64,000 nucleotides of DNA from Paenibacillus algicola (GTDB taxonomy: Bacteria > Bacillota > Bacilli > Paenibacillales > Paenibacillaceae): the NCBI RefSeq assembly GCF_005577435.1, contig NZ_CP040396.1:2794501-2858500 (forward strand), given 5' to 3'. The stretch's first letter is position 1. Every line of letters begins with the position of its first letter. Both the position numbers and the translations under genes were made by a program. Positions 36,001 through 44,319 of the stretch are shown piece by piece. The notes beneath the pieces were generated by a model. It had not been told where the DNA came from, searched no databases, and saw only the letters and a list, made by a program, of their open reading frames with translations.

Positions 36001-36140
36001 TCCTCCTGAGCATACCCGAGGATTCTCAGACAAGATGGTGAAACATAAGCAATGGTCCCATCCTGCCGGTAAAAAATGACCAGCTCCTTCACATGGGACA
36101 GCCAAATCCCAGACCACTCATATTCCTGCTGTATGTTCAT
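33078..36140 (-). CDS. Soluble multi-PAS hybrid sensor histidine kinase
   Basis: About 1020 residues without a transmembrane segment. Five PAS/PAC units fill residues 1-620 (for example ILGYAQEDMID, MLNYEPEELIG, ITGYTLEDLIG, several followed by DITERRKAEQ-like PAC ends). A HisKA domain follows with MSHEIRTPMNGIMG (phospho-His), then an ATPase domain (NLVGNAVKFTEEG, DTGIGIPEE, GGTGLGLAI) and a C-terminal receiver with DDN and MDIQMPEMNG (phospho-Asp). No output domain or HPt follows, so the phosphate must leave to a separate carrier. It likely integrates cytoplasmic redox, light or ligand cues. The ATG at 36140 was chosen for the upstream GGAAGGAG. It stands alone. The 36141-36407 gap shows nothing clear. 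Confidence 0.88.
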   Translation of the reverse strand: MNIQQEYEWSGIWLSHVKELVIFYRQDGTIAYVSPSCLRILGYAQEDMIDRHRSEFELKRDVPYCSYAHHFGEIESEELYLRTMSHQDGRILWFEAEEREIDRLPNGEPGTMSTAKVMTEQRRKMLMWSYARSMVQVGYWDWDFESGKIYFSPEIRDMVAGKVQALEQSPQPFYDLIHPSDVDTVIKTLNTGTKTGQGGDIRFRILLPGEIWRMLRCVWGVFKTEDGQLNRVFGVIQDITESIEMEEKMLESERMYRLIAETSGDWITLHKPDEAATVLYSSPVCKSMLNYEPEELIGIPAFDIIHPDDREPVAEFLGREGIHEDDRITLRALHKDGHYIWIETSSRRQYNEKGEITSFISVSRDITERRKAEQMLKENQQRYKSLFDHNPFAVYSMNLNGDYLTANSNLQKITGYTLEDLIGMYWGPLVHPKDLDKTNYHFNLAKQGEPQSYDLTIIHKDGHLVEINSTNIPIVVDGEIVGVYGITYDITDRKRHLEQIEKLSNQYNLILNSVNEGIIGFDEEARPIFINPAGAGMLQMDPGEISGYSYDEFMKQFQTNVALQSENAGIYRAIQDGRRYAVSEAVLLRKDGSSFLADYQVTPIWDKGVQKGAVVVFRDITSEKEILKAKEMAEKADRAKSEYLAIMSHEIRTPMNGIMGMADLLDETLLSEEQRSYLNTIQTSCNALLRILNEILDFSKLEAGKMELSHEQFSLHSVVGSVVDLFLPRANEKGISLEADIEDKVPVLVEGDEGRFRQVLVNLVGNAVKFTEEGSIRIHVKYEYASSIHSGGWFTVSVTDTGIGIPEERRDQLFQSFSQLHPSINLKYGGTGLGLAICKKLVELMGGTIGMQSREGTGSSFYFSLPFMGRNKDSELAATPSSQPRLPEPESDSSARSSYALRALIADDNLINRTLLSKMLGKFGLHTDQAENGREAVKAYEEQRYDIIFMDIQMPEMNGFEAAQAILQQSKDGRSPIIVAVTAFAQQNDREACLDCGMHDFISKPVYVSEIKRVLNRWFH

Positions 36141-36407
36141 TGAACCCAGACTCCTTCCGACTACTGCCATTATGCTTGTATAAAGAATGATCCTTCGCTA
36201 ATTGGAGGGATACATGGGGTGCCGAGATCTGCCTGTTTATAGGGGGTTTTTCGATCGTCTGAGGACATCGTGCTGCCAATCATTCTTAATATGTACACCA
36301 TAGAATAGACCTTCTACATTATATCTATAAGCTCCTATAGCGAAACTGAAACAGCTCAGACAAACCTATATGCGCAAGCATGAAAAAAAGAGGCCTCAAA
36401 AAGTACC

Positions 36408-36428
36408 AAAAAGGCGATTCCTGTCGCC
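36408..36428 (-). terminator. Terminator after the TSUP gene
   Basis: On the minus strand GGCGA pairs with TCGCC across a six-base loop and is followed by TTTTT. The stem begins two bases after the permease stop codon. Confidence 0.65.
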
Positions 36429-36429
36429 A

Positions 36430-37157
36430 TCAGAATAAGGACTGGATCAGCAGCCAGCCTCCCGAAATCAGAATGAATCCGAGAGCAAATCGTTTAAACC
36501 GCTGCTCGTTTAATCTTCGGACTGCCTTTAGCCCGATCAGTACGCCAATCAGCAGGCAAGGGATATACCATGCCGTTTGGAGCAGCACCGCTTCTGTAAT
36601 TAATCCGCTATATATAAAGGTGCTGATGGTGACCAGATTTAATAGAATTCCGTATACATTGAGATTGGCTCGAAAACCTGCTTGTCTACCCCTTGATTGG
36701 ACAAAAACAATACGACCGGCGGTCCGCTCATGGAGATGCTGCCGTTCAAGAGTCCGGTCAGAATCCCTACCGGCACCATCCCTAGCCGCTCTCTCTGGAT
36801 GGGATATGAACGTCCGGCCAGCAATAAACCGGCGGCCACGACGATGACTGCACCGCTTACCGCCTTCAGCAGGCCAGCCTCCACAACCAGCAGCAGCTTG
36901 GTTCCTAAAGGGGCAGCCAGTACGCTGCAAAGAATCAGAAGCCAGATGGATCTCAAATCGATAAAATCGCGTGTTTGTGTAAATATGACCAGGTTTGTAC
37001 ACAGGCTTAAAATAACCACAAGCGGTACAGCCTCCGTAAGCGGCACCAGCTGGGCCAAAAAAGGCAGTGTAATCAATGCAAAGCCGAAGCTCGTCAGGCC
37101 TTGAATAAAGCCAGCCAGCACAATGACGAGCATTCCTGTTATCCATAAAATGTCCAA
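36430..37157 (-). pseudogene. TSUP (TauE/SafE) family permease, interrupted by a frameshift
   Basis: Reading from the TTG at 37157, 172 residues match a TSUP permease start (GFIQGLTSFGFALITLPFL, then GLLNGSISMSGPPVVLF) and stop at 36639. The remaining helices continue in another frame (RANLNVYGILLN to the end at 36430). The break is at about 36671-36679, inside GTTTTCGAG, where one extra base would restore QVFRANLN and a full protein of about 242 residues. TSUP proteins export sulfite or organosulfonates. The rest of the gene keeps its family character, so the shift is recent or is a sequencing error in the T-run. Confidence 0.8.
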
Positions 37158-37274
37158 GCTGAAATTTCCTCTCCGATGCTTTAACGTTAAAAAATATGCA
37201 AACTAGAATATTGTCTCACCTTCAGCCTCTTTTGTATAGGGTTCGAGCTTGCGGGCATCAGCTTCCCTATAACG

Positions 37275-37310
37275 CAAAAAAACCGACCCGTGTCATTACG
37301 CACGAGCCGG
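37275..37310 (-). terminator. Terminator of the siderophore-uptake operon
   Basis: On the minus strand CCGGCTCGTG pairs with CACGGGTCGG (one mismatch) and is followed by seven T. A second perfect hairpin, GCTGACTG/CAGTCAGC, lies at 37314-37332 between it and the gene. Confidence 0.85.
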
Positions 37311-37334
37311 CAAGCTGACTGAGACAGTCAGCGG

Positions 37335-39437
37335 TCATTTCACCTTTACTTTATTGCTTCTCCACATCAAATACAGCAGATAGGGTGCTCCGAGCAGAGC
37401 GGTAACAATGCCGGAGGGCAGCTCCTTCGGAATGATGACCACACGACCGATCCAGTCTGCCCCGGCTAGCAATATGCCTCCAAGCAGAGCTGCAAGAATC
37501 ATGGATCTCCGGTGGCTGGCGCCGGTCAGCATCCGGGCTGCATGCGGTGCCAGCAGGCCGATGAAGCCGACCGAGCCCACATTGGCCGCCGCGATCGACG
37601 CCAGCAGTACCGCGATAACGGCGACACCCATGCGGGTATTCCGCACATGAAGTCCAAGCCCAATGGAGCTTTCTTCATTAAAATTCAACAGGTCTACCCG
37701 GCGTCCCAGCCAGACAGCAATCGGCACCAGTATTAGAATCGCCGGAACGATTCGCTGTACCTCGGTCCAGCTTCGATTGTACGTGCTGCCAGCCATCCAG
37801 GACAAGGCCGGGGCGACATCCACCTCTGCATAAATAATCATGAGGTTAATGATGGCCGAGCCCAAAGCGGCCACGGCAATCCCTACCAGGGTAAGAATTG
37901 TTGGATGGAGGCCCCTTCTCCATGAAACGGCGTAGACGAGTGCTGCGGCCAGCATCCCTCCCAGTACAGCTCCGGCAGGCACCCAGGCTGCAGACAGCTG
38001 AGGAAAAGCGACCATGAGCAGCAGCGCACCAGCGCCAGCACCACTCGTAACGCCGATCACCTGAGGATCACCCAGCGGGTTCCGAACCGCATGCTGCAGC
38101 AGGCTGCCGCTGATCGCAATAGCCATGCCGGACAAGCCCGCAGTAAGCAGCCGGGGAAGCCGGAAATCCAGCAAAATCTGGCGATACAGGGGGTCTCCTC
38201 CACCAGTAAGAACGGCTATGACCTCTGCCAGTGGGATCTTCAGGCTTCCGCCCATCAGGCTAAATACCCACACCAGAAGGAGCAGCATACTGCACAGTAA
38301 TATCATGACCGGATATGGCACCCTTCGAAGACGGCCGCCGGTGACCATCGAGCCGCCGCCGCTGCCACTTCTGCCCATCATAGAGCGTGAGACGCGCAGC
38401 GACAGCCAGATCAGGCAGGGGGCTCCCAGCATGGCAGTAATTGCGCCTACCGGTAGCTCGCCATAGGCATCCACGAACATGCGGGCAATCGTGTCTGCGC
38501 CAACAAGAAGCGCCGCCCCCCATAACGCAGCAAGCGGGATGAGACCCGCATGGCGGATGACACCGGACAGACGGACCAGATGCGGTGCCATCAGACCGAT
38601 AAAACCAATGGGTCCAACCACACTCACCGTGACACCAGCCAGTACGATCGCTGCGCCCATAGCCACAAAGCGGGCTGTGCCCACTCGTTGACCGAGTGAA
38701 CGTGCGCTTTCCTCATTTAAGGTAAGCACGTCCCAGTGGCGGGCAGACAGACACAGCGCGATCAGACCGGCAATGATCCATGGCCACGAAAAGGCGACAC
38801 CGTCCCAGTCGTTCTGAATCAGCGACCCGGAGCCCCATAGAAAGATACCCTGGGTCGTCTGCTGATTGAGCAGCACCAGCGCACTGGTTACGGAGGACAG
38901 GACCAGGGTCACAATCATACCTGACAGTGCAATGCGGAGCGGCGCCCCTTCCGATCGGCCAGCGAGGGCAAAGACGGCCAGCGCTGCGAGCGTTCCGCCC
39001 AGCACCGCCAAAGGCATGGCATATTGGTGCAGAAGACCTGGCCAGAAAATCATCCCGGCTACGACAGCCAGGTAAGCGCCGGCATTCACGCCAAGTGTCG
39101 TCTCCGAGGCTAGCGGATTGCGGGTGACCGTCTGCATGAGGACGCCAGATACAGCCAGCGCTCCTCCAGCCAGCAGTCCCATCACGGTGCGCGGCAGCCG
39201 GACACTGCGAATCATATGATGGTCTGCAAGATCCTGAGGATTTAGCAGTGCCTGAACTACAGTCTGAACGGAGATGTCAGCCAGACCTTGAGTCAGGCTG
39301 AGGAAGGTTAGCACCAGCAGCGCGGTAATTCCGCCAGCCAGCATCCATAACGGCTTCCAGCTCCTGCCGCGGGATGCGGTAGGAGCTGGAGGAGCACTGG
39401 CCGGGCTGGAATGGGAATGAGAGGACATCAGGCTCAT
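37335..39437 (-). CDS. Fused FecCD-type iron-siderophore ABC permease (FhuB-like)
   Basis: A 700-residue protein made of two homologous FecCD permease halves (about 30-345 and 370-690). Each half has the same landmarks: IRSVRLPRTVMGLLAGGALAVSG in the first and LLDFRLPRLLTAGLSGMAIAISG in the second, and GFIGLMAPHLVR / GFIGLLAPHAAR. Fusion of both halves in one chain is as in E. coli FhuB; most Bacillus systems have two separate proteins. It imports Fe(III)-siderophore with the binding protein encoded just before it. The ATG overlaps the binding-protein stop by 4 bases (ATGA). No ATPase is encoded nearby, so one must act in trans. Confidence 0.9.
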   Translation of the reverse strand: MSLMSSHSHSSPASAPPAPTASRGRSWKPLWMLAGGITALLVLTFLSLTQGLADISVQTVVQALLNPQDLADHHMIRSVRLPRTVMGLLAGGALAVSGVLMQTVTRNPLASETTLGVNAGAYLAVVAGMIFWPGLLHQYAMPLAVLGGTLAALAVFALAGRSEGAPLRIALSGMIVTLVLSSVTSALVLLNQQTTQGIFLWGSGSLIQNDWDGVAFSWPWIIAGLIALCLSARHWDVLTLNEESARSLGQRVGTARFVAMGAAIVLAGVTVSVVGPIGFIGLMAPHLVRLSGVIRHAGLIPLAALWGAALLVGADTIARMFVDAYGELPVGAITAMLGAPCLIWLSLRVSRSMMGRSGSGGGSMVTGGRLRRVPYPVMILLCSMLLLLVWVFSLMGGSLKIPLAEVIAVLTGGGDPLYRQILLDFRLPRLLTAGLSGMAIAISGSLLQHAVRNPLGDPQVIGVTSGAGAGALLLMVAFPQLSAAWVPAGAVLGGMLAAALVYAVSWRRGLHPTILTLVGIAVAALGSAIINLMIIYAEVDVAPALSWMAGSTYNRSWTEVQRIVPAILILVPIAVWLGRRVDLLNFNEESSIGLGLHVRNTRMGVAVIAVLLASIAAANVGSVGFIGLLAPHAARMLTGASHRRSMILAALLGGILLAGADWIGRVVIIPKELPSGIVTALLGAPYLLYLMWRSNKVKVK

Positions 39438-40468
39438 TGAGTGAGCAGATTCGCTGTCTTCTCAGCCATAACCTGAGCAGACAGCGGCCCGCCGTATGGC
39501 CACATATCACCGCCCAGGGCATACACCCGGTTCTCTTTAACAAAGTTCAATCCGTTCCAGACAGGATTGTCCTTCAGCTGATTGTCGATGACGTTATCGC
39601 TTTCCTGAATGATGTGCAGGAAGTTCGAATCCTGCAAAGGAGGCAGCGCTTCAACGTCTGCCGTTGTAAAGCCGTACACTTCAAATTGCTTCGGCTCATA
39701 AGCATTTTGAAGACCGATGTGCTCCAGAATCTTAATGGCCAAGGAATTATTCGTCGAGATTCGGAACGTAACGGCATTCTGATTGCTGTAGCCCATAGCA
39801 AGCGTGAACGGGCGCTCTGTCATTCCGGCAGCATCCAGCTTGGCTTTAGCATCAGCGTAGGTCTGATCCAGGCCGTCCAGCACCTTGGCTGCTTCTTCTT
39901 GCTTACCCAGAACGTCCGCAATCGTATTAAACGTACTGATCATCTCCTCATATTGATCACCATTGCCTTCTGCAGGATAAGGATCGAATACAAGCGTCGG
40001 GGCAATGCTCTCAAACGCCGCATAGTTTGCTTCAAGATTTCCCTTCAGACCGATAATCAGGTCCGGCTTCAAGGAAGCAATCAGCTCAAGGTTTGGTTCC
40101 TGACGGGAACCGACATCCATAACGTCTGCTCCAATTTCCACGGGAATGTTCACCCATTTATTCATATTCTCAATATCCGCGATGCCAACAGGCTGAATGC
40201 CCAGAGCCAGCACATCCTCGGCATACAGCCATTCCAATGCTACCACTCTCTCTGGTACACCTGTAATTGTTGTAGTTCCCAGCACGTGCTCAATGGTCCG
40301 GGTCTGTGCCTCACTTTGTGCACCACTTGTGCCCTGACTGGCGCTTTCGCCTGCAGGTGCGGATTCACTGCCCCCACTTTGGTTTGAAGCTGTGCCCGAG
40401 CCCCCGCAGCCTGCTAACAGTACACTGAACATGACGAACAATAAGAACAAGCCTTTCATATTACGCAA
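39434..40468 (-). CDS. Iron-siderophore-binding lipoprotein
   Basis: A 344-residue lipoprotein: signal peptide FLLFVMFSVLLAGC with the lipobox Cys at about residue 21, then a Gly/Ser/Glu linker, then a class III binding fold. Typical blocks are PERVVALEWLYAEDVLALG, VGSRQEPNLELIASLKPDLII and ALPPLQDSNFLHII. This is the Fe(III)-dicitrate/hydroxamate type; the exact siderophore cannot be called. The start is a TTG with GGAG nine bases upstream. Two Fur boxes lie 49-98 bases before it, so expression should rise on iron limitation. It forms an operon with the fused permease. Confidence 0.9.
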   Translation of the reverse strand: MRNMKGLFLLFVMFSVLLAGCGGSGTASNQSGGSESAPAGESASQGTSGAQSEAQTRTIEHVLGTTTITGVPERVVALEWLYAEDVLALGIQPVGIADIENMNKWVNIPVEIGADVMDVGSRQEPNLELIASLKPDLIIGLKGNLEANYAAFESIAPTLVFDPYPAEGNGDQYEEMISTFNTIADVLGKQEEAAKVLDGLDQTYADAKAKLDAAGMTERPFTLAMGYSNQNAVTFRISTNNSLAIKILEHIGLQNAYEPKQFEVYGFTTADVEALPPLQDSNFLHIIQESDNVIDNQLKDNPVWNGLNFVKENRVYALGGDMWPYGGPLSAQVMAEKTANLLTQ

Positions 40469-40516
40469 TGTATTTCTCTCCTTTATCTCTCGTTATGTAT
40501 GGTTGATGATACCGAT

Positions 40517-40531
40517 TGATAACGATTATCA
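40517..40531. promoter_or_regulatory. Fur box 1
   Basis: TGATAACGATTATCA is one mismatch from the 7-1-7 Fur consensus TGATAATNATTATCA. The wider 19-mer GATAACGATTATCATTATC matches the classical box at 17 of 19 positions. It is upstream of the siderophore-binding protein gene. Confidence 0.85.
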
Positions 40532-40551
40532 TTATCGTCAACATAGATAAA

Positions 40552-40566
40552 TGATAACCATTATCA
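40552..40566. promoter_or_regulatory. Fur box 2
   Basis: TGATAACCATTATCA is identical to box 1 except for the central base and is centred 35 bp away. The pair makes iron control of the minus-strand operon very likely. Confidence 0.85.
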
Positions 40567-40704
40567 AAGAGGTTGTCAATCCTGTTTTTTCAGAGAGATT
40601 TCAGGAGCTTAATCTTCAGAACAAGCACTGACAATTGCCCCGGGATAAAATTGTTGGCGATTAGGAAAACTAACGTCACCATCAGATCCGGAAAGGAGAG
40701 CAGG

Positions 40705-41052
40705 ATGCTATATTTCGTAAGCTTCGGACTGTTACTGGCTGGATTAACATGTATCAACGTTATTTTTTCATATCAGAGCAAGTATATTGACCCTCACTTC
40801 GGGTCTACCCTGAAATTTCAGCTGCTGATGTTGCCTCTCTTTCTTGGTTCCAATCTTGCGATCGGATACGGGATCAAATTTGGACTGAAAGCAGTACATC
40901 AGCTGGGTTATGTGCTCATCATTGCTAAGTGTATAGAGGTGCTGATCTCGTTGGGGATGGGATATTGGTTTATGAAGGAGGTTCCCACATGGAAGACGTG
41001 GATCGGACTCGGTGTCATCGGCGTCGGGATTGCCATGGTCAAGCAGAAATAG
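40705..41052 (+). CDS. Four-helix membrane protein, DMT/SMR-like
   Basis: A 115-residue protein with four hydrophobic segments and little else. The last segment (WKTWIGLGVIGVGIAMVKQK) resembles the final helix of small multidrug resistance and DMT proteins, but the conserved membrane Glu14 region of EmrE is not recognisable. The ATG follows AAAGGAGAG at five-base spacing; the open frame back to 40573 has no ribosome binding site and runs into the Fur boxes. It is convergent with the next gene, with a small hairpin (CTCAGCT/AGCTGAG, 41053-41068) between them. Function unknown. Confidence 0.65.
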   Translation: MLYFVSFGLLLAGLTCINVIFSYQSKYIDPHFGSTLKFQLLMLPLFLGSNLAIGYGIKFGLKAVHQLGYVLIIAKCIEVLISLGMGYWFMKEVPTWKTWIGLGVIGVGIAMVKQK

Positions 41053-41089
41053 CTCAGCTCAAGCTGAGTATGATTCGCCATCCGTGAAT

Positions 41090-41476
41090 TTATAAAACGG
41101 CTACCACTAGGCTCGTTATGAGTAAAACGCCTGACACCGGGGCCCAGATCCTGCGTTCCTGAACGCTCGGAGTAATCAGATTGAGAATCACGGCTACCGT
41201 TGAAAAAGCAACCGCAGCCCAGATCCACTTACTGAAGACAGAAGGCGCTTCTGCACCTGGGATAAGGCCAGATTGACTCATAACCAGGGCCGCGAAGCCA
41301 CCGAGAATGCCAATTTGAAGCAAACAGATGAACCTCATGAACACCGGAAGCTTACCGGGAAACTTGCCTCCCATAGTGTAACTCCCCCAAGGCATGCCGA
41401 GCGCAAGAGCGATCTGAAACGATATCACGATGGCGACAATAAAAGAAAACACAGCTCCACAAATCTGTACCAGCAT
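41090..41476 (-). CDS. Four-helix membrane protein of unknown function
   Basis: A 128-residue hydrophobic protein with four predicted helices. It shares with other small bacterial membrane proteins a conserved loop after helix 1, LGMPWGSYTMGGKFPG followed by LP and a basic residue. No catalytic or binding motif can be named. The ATG at 41476 has AAGGAGGGA eight bases upstream, which rules out the longer frame from 41503. It stands alone; no partner or regulator is visible. Confidence 0.65.
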   Translation of the reverse strand: MLVQICGAVFSFIVAIVISFQIALALGMPWGSYTMGGKFPGKLPVFMRFICLLQIGILGGFAALVMSQSGLIPGAEAPSVFSKWIWAAVAFSTVAVILNLITPSVQERRIWAPVSGVLLITSLVVAVL

Positions 41477-41597
41477 CGTTAAATCCCTCCTTGTACATAA
41501 CAAATACCTGATAAGGATCTATGCCTTTTCAGGTATTTGTCAATCAGGTCTACCACAGTTTATGAGCACCAGCCCGCCTAAAGTCCTTCAACGGCGG

Positions 41598-42815
41598 CTA
41601 GTTTGCGCCAAACTCCTTGCGCTGACCGGCATATTCAGCTGTAGCTGTAAACAGCACATCCGATGAAGAGTTCAATGCGGTCTCACAGGAATCCTGCAGT
41701 ACGCCGATGATAAAGCCCACACCTACCACCTGCATGGCAATGTCGCCGGGAATGCCGAACAGACTGGAAGCCAGCGGAATCAGCAGCAGTGAGCCCCCTG
41801 CTACCCCCGAGGCCCCGGTCGCGGATACAGCCGATAACAGGCTGAGAATCAGCGCCGTGCCGAAGTCCACCTCAATGCCCAAGGTGTGAACCGCTGCGAG
41901 CGTCAGAACAGAAATCGTGACCGCCGCTCCCGCCATATTGATGGTCGCACCCAAAGGGATGGAAACCGCGTACGTATCCTTGTCCAGCCCGAGCTTCTCG
42001 CACAGTCTCATATTAACCGGAATGTTGGCTGCCGAGCTGCGGGTGAAGAACGCTGTAAGTCCGCTTTCCTTCAGACACTGAACCACAAGCGGATATGGAT
42101 TTCTGCGAAGATGAAGAAACACAATCAAGGGATTCATCACCAGAGCCACAAACAGCATGCAGCCTACGAGCACCAGAATCAGCTGACCATAATCCAGCAA
42201 GGACTCCAGTCCATTAGAAGTAATGGATTCAAAAATCAGTCCCAAAATGCCGAGGGGTGCAAACTGAATGATCCACCGGACGATGAGCGAAACGGCATCG
42301 GCGCCTTGAGCCAGCACATTTTTCATCGTTTCACCGGCATTCCGAAGAGCTGCCCCAAGCAGAATCGCCCAAGCCAAAATCCCGATAAAATTCGCATTCA
42401 TCAGAGCATGGACCGGGTTATCCACAATATTAAACAACAGTGTCTGCAGCACTTCAGCAATTCCTTCAGGAGGAGCGAGGTCCTCCGTGCCTGTTACCAG
42501 CGATAGGGAAACGGGAAACAGGAAGCTCGCCCCTACCGCGATCAAGCCTGCCATAAACGTACTGATGCCGTAGAGCATCAAGATCCGCTTCATGTTCGTC
42601 CTGCCTCCTGGCTTATGATTGGCAATAGCCGACATAACCAGCAGCAGCACCAGCAGCGGAGCAACGGCCTTTAATGCAGATACAAATAGAGAGCCCAGGA
42701 TACTAATGACTGCCGCATCCGGAAGCACCAAGGCAAGAATTACGCCGGCCAGGATTCCCCAACCGATTCGTTTGACAAGACTGATTCGGCTCCATGCCCC
42801 AAATACTGATTTCAT
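41598..42815 (-). CDS. sstT: Serine/threonine:sodium symporter SstT
   Basis: A 405-residue dicarboxylate/amino acid:cation symporter. SstT-type features are [18 protein letters not shown] in the third helix region, [15 protein letters not shown] (the Ser-rich reentrant hairpin HP1) and [15 protein letters not shown] (the unwound NMxG helix 7 that binds sodium). The second hairpin is [15 protein letters not shown]. It takes up serine and threonine with sodium. The length matches the family (404-414). The ATG at 42815 has GGAGG six bases upstream. An imperfect inverted repeat, TAACGCT...AGCGTTA (42868-42893), lies in its upstream region and might be an operator. Confidence 0.92.
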   Translation of the reverse strand: MKSVFGAWSRISLVKRIGWGILAGVILALVLPDAAVISILGSLFVSALKAVAPLLVLLLVMSAIANHKPGGRTNMKRILMLYGISTFMAGLIAVGASFLFPVSLSLVTGTEDLAPPEGIAEVLQTLLFNIVDNPVHALMNANFIGILAWAILLGAALRNAGETMKNVLAQGADAVSLIVRWIIQFAPLGILGLIFESITSNGLESLLDYGQLILVLVGCMLFVALVMNPLIVFLHLRRNPYPLVVQCLKESGLTAFFTRSSAANIPVNMRLCEKLGLDKDTYAVSIPLGATINMAGAAVTISVLTLAAVHTLGIEVDFGTALILSLLSAVSATGASGVAGGSLLLIPLASSLFGIPGDIAMQVVGVGFIIGVLQDSCETALNSSSDVLFTATAEYAGQRKEFGAN

Positions 42816-42950
42816 CGTATTCCTCCGGTTCATAGGTAAGTCACTTGGCTACGCCGATGGAATACCATAACGCTGTAGCGAGGTGTAGCGTTAGTTTATC
42901 ACGGAATAGATGGCTTGTGCAGGGATGGTTCTTTTTCCCATCCAGATGGC

Positions 42951-44150
42951 TCAGGCTTGCTCCGCTGCATCTTGCCGCGTTAAGGACGCGAAAGCCTTCA
43001 CAGCCGCTTTATAAAACACGTTAGCATCCTCTGCCGTGGTAAAGCTCGCCTGAGCCATGCTGTCGCTGCCCCCGCCTTTGGCTCCGCTATGAAGCTGCTG
43101 TTTCACATAGGCACCACAGCCGGGGTGTTGGTCACCCCGATGTGCGATAAGCACTTTAAGATCGGGGTCGGACTTCAGCACGATGACCACATCCTCCTGT
43201 TGGATCATCCTAAGGGCCAGGCTTTGCAAATCCTTGAGCGACCTGTCTGCAAAGGATGAATGAACTACGCCTCCGTCACGCTGCGCCAGCAGGCGCTCTC
43301 CGAGATAGGCGTCATTCTCGGCTTTTAATGCTTGAACCTGTACCAGCAGCTGCCTCTGCTCCTGTTCCCATTTGGCCACGCGGTTCATCATCTCTTCCTT
43401 CGGCGCATGGAACCGGACTGACAGCTTGGCGAGAATGTCTGCACTCTGATTGAATTCCTGCAGCGCTCGATACCCGCTTTTAAAATAAATCCGGGTATGT
43501 CCCTTCTGCTTCTCACACTTCAGCAGCTTGATCATCCCGATCTCTCCCGTAGCCGAGACATGAGTCCCGCCGCATGGATTATATTCAATCCCTTCAATCT
43601 CTACGATGCGGATGTCTCCAGTTACAGCCGGAGGCTTGACGACTGGCAGCGCCTCCGCTTGCTCCAAGCTGACCCAGTAGCTCTTGATAGAGTGATTTTC
43701 ATAAATCTCTTGCTGAACGGCCAGCTCCAAATCCCGCAGCTCTTGCTGGGAAAGCTGTGATCTTTCAATATCAATCGTGCAATAATCCTGACCGAGATGA
43801 AAGCTTAACGTGGATGCTGAAAGCTCCTGCAGACAAACTGCCGACAATAAATGCTGAGCGCTGTGATGCTGCATATGATCAAACCTTCGGTGCCAATCCA
43901 GACGGCAGTTCACGTCGCCGCCCGCCGGCAGCTGATCCACCTGATGGAGCAATTGACCCTTCTCTGACTGTACACCCAGCACCTTAGCGTTGCCGATCCA
44001 GCCGTAATCACTCGGCTGCCCGCCTCCCTCCGGGTAGAAGGCACTTTCCTCCAGCGCAATATAAATGCCATCCTCCCGTTCAACAGTATTTGTTATTTCT
44101 GTACTCCACTCCCGGATATAAGCAGAGCTGTAATATAGCTTTTGTGTCAT
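42951..44150 (-). CDS. Long-form AlaX-type alanyl-tRNA editing protein with DHHA1 domain
   Basis: A 399-residue stand-alone editing factor. The N-terminal part resembles the AlaRS second half: FYPEGGGQPSD, then the zinc-ligand motif HHSAQHLLSA (HxxxH) and CGGTH, which complete the editing site. A coiled segment (about 255-300) and a C-terminal DHHA1 domain (AHRGDQHPGCGAYVKQ, GAKGGGSDSMAQA) follow. Such proteins hydrolyse Ser or Gly wrongly attached to tRNA-Ala. It is close to the NRPS cluster and on the same strand, but a terminator separates them, so it is probably not part of the pathway. Conserved motifs are intact. Confidence 0.88.
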   Translation of the reverse strand: MTQKLYYSSAYIREWSTEITNTVEREDGIYIALEESAFYPEGGGQPSDYGWIGNAKVLGVQSEKGQLLHQVDQLPAGGDVNCRLDWHRRFDHMQHHSAQHLLSAVCLQELSASTLSFHLGQDYCTIDIERSQLSQQELRDLELAVQQEIYENHSIKSYWVSLEQAEALPVVKPPAVTGDIRIVEIEGIEYNPCGGTHVSATGEIGMIKLLKCEKQKGHTRIYFKSGYRALQEFNQSADILAKLSVRFHAPKEEMMNRVAKWEQEQRQLLVQVQALKAENDAYLGERLLAQRDGGVVHSSFADRSLKDLQSLALRMIQQEDVVIVLKSDPDLKVLIAHRGDQHPGCGAYVKQQLHSGAKGGGSDSMAQASFTTAEDANVFYKAAVKAFASLTRQDAAEQA

Positions 44151-44253
44151 CGCTGTGTCCTCACTGTTCTTGTTGGATTGAGATTTCTTCTCTATGCCGC
44201 TTTTAATGTATCATAAATCTTCAAAATTGCTGCATATCGTGCGCCGGGCGTAA

Positions 44254-44285
44254 AGAAAAAGGAAAGCCCCAGAGGCTCTCCTTTA
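44254..44285 (-). terminator. Terminator of the PKS-NRPS operon
   Basis: On the minus strand AAAGGAGAGCC pairs with GGCTTTCCTTT (one internal mismatch) and continues into TTTC. It is 35 bases after the thioesterase stop. Confidence 0.8.
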
Positions 44286-44319
44286 CTAATAACAATTCAT
44301 TATAGATGGCTGCTGACTT

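Noticed and set aside
39437..40387. 316-codon plus-strand open frame
   Set aside because: Antisense to the siderophore-binding lipoprotein gene, which has a lipobox, Fur boxes and operon context.
41053..41068. CTCAGCT/AGCTGAG hairpin as a terminator between convergent membrane-protein genes
   Set aside because: The stem is short, with a two-base loop and no T-run on either side.
42868..42893. TAACGCT...AGCGTTA inverted repeat as a terminator of the AlaX gene
   Set aside because: No T-tract follows on either strand. It is mentioned only as a possible operator for sstT.
42951..44150. AlaX-type protein as part of the PKS-NRPS cluster
   Set aside because: A good terminator separates it from the thioesterase gene, and its editing-factor motifs explain it without the cluster.
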